Shown here piece by piece: positions 60,351-64,000 of a stretch of 64,000 nt of DNA. The stretch is taken from NCBI RefSeq assembly GCF_000381345.1, contig NZ_KB906399.1, positions 62,001-126,000 of the forward strand, given 5' to 3'. The notes beneath the pieces are model-generated. The model was not told where the DNA came from, did no database searches, and saw nothing but the letters and a program-made list of their open reading frames with translations. This stretch comes from Deinococcus apachensis DSM 19763. GTDB taxonomy: Bacteria > Deinococcota > Deinococci > Deinococcales > Deinococcaceae. Numbering within the stretch: position 1 is the first letter of the stretch; each line of letters begins with the position of its first letter. The position numbers and the translations under genes were made by a program.

Positions 60351-61007
60351 GTGAACCGAATCTTCCCCCTGCTGACCCTCACGGTTCTGGCCTCCACGGC
60401 GAGTGCCCAGACTGTGCAGGACATCCTGACCCGGGTGGACGCCGCCCAGAAGGCCGCGAAGGACGTGACCTTCCGGCTGAGCGGCAGCGCCACCCTCGAA
60501 TCCTCTCCCCAGAAGATCGACCTCACCGTCAAGAGCATCCCCGCCCAGGGCGTGGCCCGCCTGCAATTCGCCGCGCCCGATGCGCTCGCCGACAACATCG
60601 TGGTCGCGGACCGCAACGAGATTCGGCAGTACCTCTTCCTGACCAACCAGGTGACGGTCACGCCAGTCAAGAAGGCGGCCGAGAGCGCGGGCTTCGGCGG
60701 GCTCGACTTTACCCAGCTCACGAATGCGGCCACGCTGCTGAACCAGTACAACGTGCGGCTGTTGGGCACGACCACCGTCTCGGGCAAGAAGGTCTACCAA
60801 CTGGAGGCCACGCCCAAGAACGCCAGCACCACCGACCGCGCCCGTGTCTGGATCACCGAGGCGGGCTGGCGGCCGACCCGGGTGCAACTCGTCGGCGGCG
60901 GCAAGGTACTCGCCGACCTTACGGTGAGCAACTACAAGGTCAACAGCGGCCTGACTGCGGCGGGCCTCAGGGCGCTTCCCAAGGACGCGCAGGTCATCCG
61001 CCAGTAG
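60351..61007 (+). CDS. LolA-like outer-membrane lipoprotein-sorting protein
   Basis: A 218-residue exported protein ([20 protein letters not shown]) of the LolA/LolB-like fold seen in DUF4292/outer-membrane sorting proteins: [47 protein letters not shown] and [15 protein letters not shown] are LolA-like strands. It may bind a lipid in the periplasm-like space. GTG 60351, with a purine run (AGAGGGGGTG) about 20 nt upstream. It follows the beta-barrel gene in the same direction, consistent with outer-envelope assembly. Confidence 0.72.
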   Translation: MNRIFPLLTLTVLASTASAQTVQDILTRVDAAQKAAKDVTFRLSGSATLESSPQKIDLTVKSIPAQGVARLQFAAPDALADNIVVADRNEIRQYLFLTNQVTVTPVKKAAESAGFGGLDFTQLTNAATLLNQYNVRLLGTTTVSGKKVYQLEATPKNASTTDRARVWITEAGWRPTRVQLVGGGKVLADLTVSNYKVNSGLTAAGLRALPKDAQVIRQ

Positions 61008-61159
61008 GGTTCTCCCGGACGAACAATTAATACAAAAGTAGCTGAGAGAGGAGGGGAGTCGTCCGCAACAGGGCACTCCCCTTCCTTCCCTCTCCAAACG
61101 CAAGCGCCCCCACCGATTAGGGTGAGAGCGTCGGTCAATGAGTGTTCCGCGGCCGGGCT

Positions 61160-61780
61160 TCAGCCCAGGATGCGCCGGGCCCCGACGAAACGGCTGGCCC
61201 AGTAGGGGTTGCCGAACAGCGGCTCGATCATGGTACGGCCGTAGTAGCTGTTGGCGTTCGCCATCATGCCGTTCCCCACGTAGACGCCGACGTGGCTGGC
61301 AACGACACCCGTGGTGTTGAAGAACACCAGATCACCGGGTTGCAGGTTGCGGCTGCTGACCGCCGTGCCCATGCGCCACTGGCCCGCCGCGCTGTGCGGA
61401 AGGCGAATACCCATCTCCTGAAACACCCGCATGGTGTAGCCCGAGCAGTCAAAGCCCCAGTTCCCCGTGCCGCCCGCCGCGTAGCGGAATCCCAGGAACT
61501 GCGTGGCAGCGGTCCGCACGAAGGCTCCCCCGCTGCGCGCCACCGGAGCGGCTGGGCGGGCGGCACTCGCCTGAGTGGATGCCCCTGCCACCTTCAGCTT
61601 TTGCCCGACCTGGATGGTCGAGCTGCTCAGCCCGTTCAGACGCATAAGCTGCACCGGGTCCATCCGGTACTGAGCGGCAATCTTGGAGAGAGTGTCACCC
61701 GCCTTCACGGTATACGGGGCGGCGAGCGCACTGCCGCCTGCAAGAGCGGTGGCGAGGAGGAGGATACGAAACGCTTTCAT
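61160..61780 (-). CDS. LysM-NlpC/P60 cell-wall endopeptidase
   Basis: A 206-residue exported peptidoglycan hydrolase: signal ending ALAAP, one LysM domain ([18 protein letters not shown]), a short linker and an NlpC/P60 domain with Cys in FDCSGYT and His in SHVGVYVG. The third catalytic position, normally His in IHA, is Asn here (ANANS), which other family members tolerate. The ATG lies 11 nt from a TAAACT box on the minus strand (61797-61792). A daughter-cell separation or turnover role is likely. Confidence 0.88.
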   Translation of the reverse strand: MKAFRILLLATALAGGSALAAPYTVKAGDTLSKIAAQYRMDPVQLMRLNGLSSSTIQVGQKLKVAGASTQASAARPAAPVARSGGAFVRTAATQFLGFRYAAGGTGNWGFDCSGYTMRVFQEMGIRLPHSAAGQWRMGTAVSSRNLQPGDLVFFNTTGVVASHVGVYVGNGMMANANSYYGRTMIEPLFGNPYWASRFVGARRILG

Positions 61781-61973
61781 CGACGGGGGAAAGTTTAACG
61801 CGTCTTTATTCTTTTTTCCTTAATCCTCGGTCTGGAAGCCAGTTTTTATGCGCCTATACGTGGCCTATACGACCCCCGCCCCGATGAATACGGAGAAAAG
61901 TTCCGCCTTATCCTCAAGCTTCTCAGGAACTGACTCATTTCTGAAGTCGGCGGAAAAACAGCGCTGACTGCAT

Positions 61974-62003
61974 TGACCACCTGTCTCTCACGCGGTTACG
62001 CTC
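61974..62003 (+). promoter_or_regulatory. Promoter upstream of the 62130 gene
   Basis: TTGACC (61974-61979), 18-nt spacer, TACGCT (61998-62003). The whole 30 bp matches the glnN promoter at 22 of 30 positions. The 349-nt gap 61781-62129 contains this, a further TATACT box (62071-62076) nearer the gene, a direct repeat GCCTATACG near 61852, and no other gene. Confidence 0.6.
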
Positions 62004-62129
62004 CTCACTTTTCTCACGCACCTCGCCAAGTGTGATCTGGGGGAGAGGGAAGACCCCCTCCGGGCGGCCCTATACTCCCTTCAGGACGCCAAGCCACGGG
62101 CCCCCCCCATCCCGCTTGACGGAGGATCG

Positions 62130-62513
<384 letters not shown>

Positions 62514-62520
62514 GGCTGCC

Positions 62521-63195
62521 GTGACGGCGCCCGACGTGCCCGCCCTTCAGGCCCTCGAACTGCGGGCGAAGGGTTGCGCTGCCTGCCGCCTGCGCCCCGG
62601 CGCGACCCAGGTCGTCGTCGCCGATGGCAATCCCGCCGCCCCGCTGGTGATCATCGGCGAGGCGCCGGGAGGGGACGAGGACCGGCAGGGGCGCCCCTTT
62701 GTGGGTCCGGCGGGACAGCTCCTCGACCGCATCCTGGCCGCCGTGGACCTCACCCGGCAGGACGCCTACCTCACCAGCGTCGCCAAGTGCCGCCCGCCCG
62801 GCAACCGGACGCCCGAGCCGGACGAGATCGAGATCTGCACCTCGCTGTGGCTGGGGCCGCAACTCTCCCTGCTGCGGCCCCGGGTAATCCTCAGCCTGGG
62901 CAACACGCCGACGCAGCACCTGCTGAACACCCGCCTGGGTATCACCCGCCTGCGCGGCACCTGGCACCGCTTCCGCCACCCCGAGGGACAGGGCGGCGCC
63001 CACGAGGCCCTGCTGATGCCGCTCTTTCACCCCGCCTACCTGCTGCGCCAGGACAGCCGCGTGCCCGGCGGTCCCAAGAGCCTGACCTGGCGCGACATCC
63101 GCGAGGCCGCTGCCGTACTGCACGGCGAGAAGGAGCCCGAGGGCCCGGTGTCCGGCCCGCCCCAACCTCTGGGAAATCAGCCCATCTTGTTCTGA
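62521..63195 (+). CDS. Uracil-DNA glycosylase, family 4 (type A)
   Basis: Removes uracil from DNA; the iron-sulfur UDG of the thermophile/Deinococcus type, 224 residues. Motifs: [12 protein letters not shown] (first two Fe-S Cys), [20 protein letters not shown] (motif 1), [18 protein letters not shown] (two further Cys) and HPAYLLR (motif 2). GTG 62521, close to the previous stop. D. radiodurans has several uracil glycosylases; this one's family is clear. Confidence 0.92.
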   Translation: MTAPDVPALQALELRAKGCAACRLRPGATQVVVADGNPAAPLVIIGEAPGGDEDRQGRPFVGPAGQLLDRILAAVDLTRQDAYLTSVAKCRPPGNRTPEPDEIEICTSLWLGPQLSLLRPRVILSLGNTPTQHLLNTRLGITRLRGTWHRFRHPEGQGGAHEALLMPLFHPAYLLRQDSRVPGGPKSLTWRDIREAAAVLHGEKEPEGPVSGPPQPLGNQPILF

Positions 63196-63237
63196 GCGAT
63201 AACCCTTAATTAATACAAAAAAGGGTCGATTTCTGTC

Positions 63238-63508
63238 ATGGTGGAAACGGGTGAACTCATCGTGGAGCGGGACCAGTCTCCTCGCATCTCCGGTGTGATC
63301 AACCAGTCCACCGGGTACTGTCCGGAGCCGGATTGCTGGGGAGCCGTGCGCTCCGCGTCAGGCCGACTGGGCGTCGAGGTGCCCGGCGGCTTTACGCCCC
63401 CTTCGTCTTTCGGCGCGTGAGCACTGCGGGCAGATCAACGTGGTGAAGGACGAAGAGTTCGAGTGCTCCGTGTGCCACCGCACTCTGCCTGCCTTCTGGA
63501 ACTTCTGA
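63238..63508 (+). pseudogene. Small zinc-ribbon protein, frame broken at 63418
   Basis: Frame 1 (63238-63420) reads MVETGELIVERDQ... to YCPEPDC and ends SFGA-stop. Immediately after it a +1 frame (from 63419) reads EHCGQINVVKDEEFECSVCHR..FWNF-stop (63508). The two halves share a zinc-finger-like Cys pattern (CPEPDC; HC; CSVC) and so look like one protein of about 90 residues. The break is at GCG TGA GCA, where skipping one T gives GCG GAG CAC. It could be a decayed gene, a sequence error or a programmed frameshift; no RF2-like upstream Shine-Dalgarno is seen. Confidence 0.55.
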
Positions 63509-63568
63509 ACCCTGCTGTCACCCACCTCAGCCGAGCGCGCCTGAGCCTCACGCCCTACACTGCCCCCC

Positions 63569-63826
63569 ATGCCCCACCCCGAATTCGTCGGCCTCGTGAA
63601 CTCGCTGCAAGCCACCGCCGAGGCGGCCCTGGGCGATCTCAACGCCGCCACCTCCAGCGCGGCCCGGGACGGGCTGCTGGAGCAGGGGAGAGCGCGCCAG
63701 GTCGCCGAGCGGTCCCTGAAACTGCTCACCATGCTCGCCGAGAAGACCCGCGGCAACCTCGACCTCACGGAGGCCGAACTCCTGACGGACGCCATCGGCA
63801 GCCTGCGCGCCCGGCTGGGCAATTAG
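63569..63826 (+). CDS. DUF1844 family protein
   Basis: An 85-residue helical protein matching DUF1844: FVGLVNSLQATAEAALGDLNAA, then ERSLKLLTMLAEKTRGNLDLTEAELLTDAIGSLRARL, with the conserved EKTxGNLxxxE segment. Function unknown. TACACT (63556-63561) ends 7 nt before the ATG. Its stop is followed by the dtd ATG after one base, so the two are co-transcribed. Confidence 0.82.
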   Translation: MPHPEFVGLVNSLQATAEAALGDLNAATSSAARDGLLEQGRARQVAERSLKLLTMLAEKTRGNLDLTEAELLTDAIGSLRARLGN

Positions 63827-63827
63827 C

Positions 63828-64000
63828 ATGCGCGCCGTCCTCCAGCGCGTCACCCGCGCGACCTGCACCGTGGAGGGCCGCGTGACCGGCGAGACCGGCC
63901 CCGGCTTCCTCGTGCTCCTCGGTGTGGCCCCGGACGACACCCCCGAGACCGCCCGCACCCTCGCCGCCAAGATCGCCAGATTGCGTGTCTTCGGCGACGA
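63828..64000 (+). CDS. dtd: D-aminoacyl-tRNA deacylase (3' end cut)
   Basis: Removes D-amino acids from mischarged tRNAs. Only the first 57 residues are inside the window: MRAVLQRVTRATCTVEGR..GPGFLVLLGVAPDDT, then LAAKIARLRVFGDE, which is the classic DTD N-terminus. The active-site SQFTL and the Gly-cisPro motif lie beyond the edge. It follows the DUF1844 gene by one base. Confidence 0.92.
   Translation, partial: MRAVLQRVTRATCTVEGRVTGETGPGFLVLLGVAPDDTPETARTLAAKIARLRVFGD

Overview
This 64 kb window is ordinary chromosomal sequence from a Deinococcus species. The evidence is very high GC content, a type III glutamine synthetase beside a type I enzyme, a Deinococcus-style HspR/HAIR heat-shock operator in front of clpB, and a large number of genes whose start codon lies 5-9 nt after a TANNNT -10 box (leaderless mRNAs, a known Deinococcus trait). 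I see no prophage, insertion sequence, CRISPR array, tRNA or rRNA. About 60 protein genes are supported; the two end genes are cut by the window (a ClpA/ClpC-type ATPase at the left, dtd at the right).

Layout. 1-7.4 kb: protein quality control and DNA repair (Clp ATPase, DUF2834, DUF2087, radA, a TDTTG-repeat surface protein with a WGxxGxxG-type tail, clpB). 7.5-14.3 kb: a lipocalin-like lipoprotein and the branched-chain amino acid ABC operon livK-livHMGF. 14.5-18.3 kb: divergent glutamine synthetases glnA (type I) and glnN (type III). 18.4-27.2 kb: AAC(3)-like acetyltransferase, AlaX editing protein, 5'-nucleotidase lipoprotein, two DUF1622-like membrane proteins, glycogen phosphorylase, EamA transporter. 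27.2-34.7 kb: pckA, PrcB-domain lipoprotein, recN, a coiled-coil membrane protein, a degenerate AroE-like protein. 34.9-38.7 kb: an oligopeptide/dipeptide ABC operon. 38.9-43.4 kb: subtilase lipoprotein, DUF2227, methyltransferase, CPT-like kinase. 43.5-47.5 kb: an overlapping envelope operon fabZ, LptF/G-type permease, MGDG-synthase-type glycosyltransferase, polysaccharide deacetylase. 47.6-55.8 kb: acyl-CoA dehydrogenase, PAP2 phosphatase, an orphan nucleoside-type ABC ATPase, three tandem paralogous lipoproteins, miaB. 55.9-64 kb: small lipoproteins, an exported protein, amidase, a divergent LEA lipoprotein/outer-membrane pair followed by a LolA-like gene, a LysM-NlpC/P60 hydrolase, a family 4 uracil-DNA glycosylase, a frame-disrupted zinc-ribbon gene, DUF1844 and dtd.

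The most useful non-coding observations are: a perfect 12-bp palindrome GGAACCGGTTCC shared by the livK and pckA upstream regions; a HAIR-like operator overlapping the clpB -35 box; a dispersed intergenic repeat present in three (partly degenerate) copies; and a zinc-ribbon gene whose two halves lie in different frames joined at a UGA. None of these amounts to a clearly new defence or metabolic system. The best candidates for new biology are the carbon/nitrogen palindrome, the lipoprotein triplet with conserved cysteines and the glycolipid-like envelope operon.
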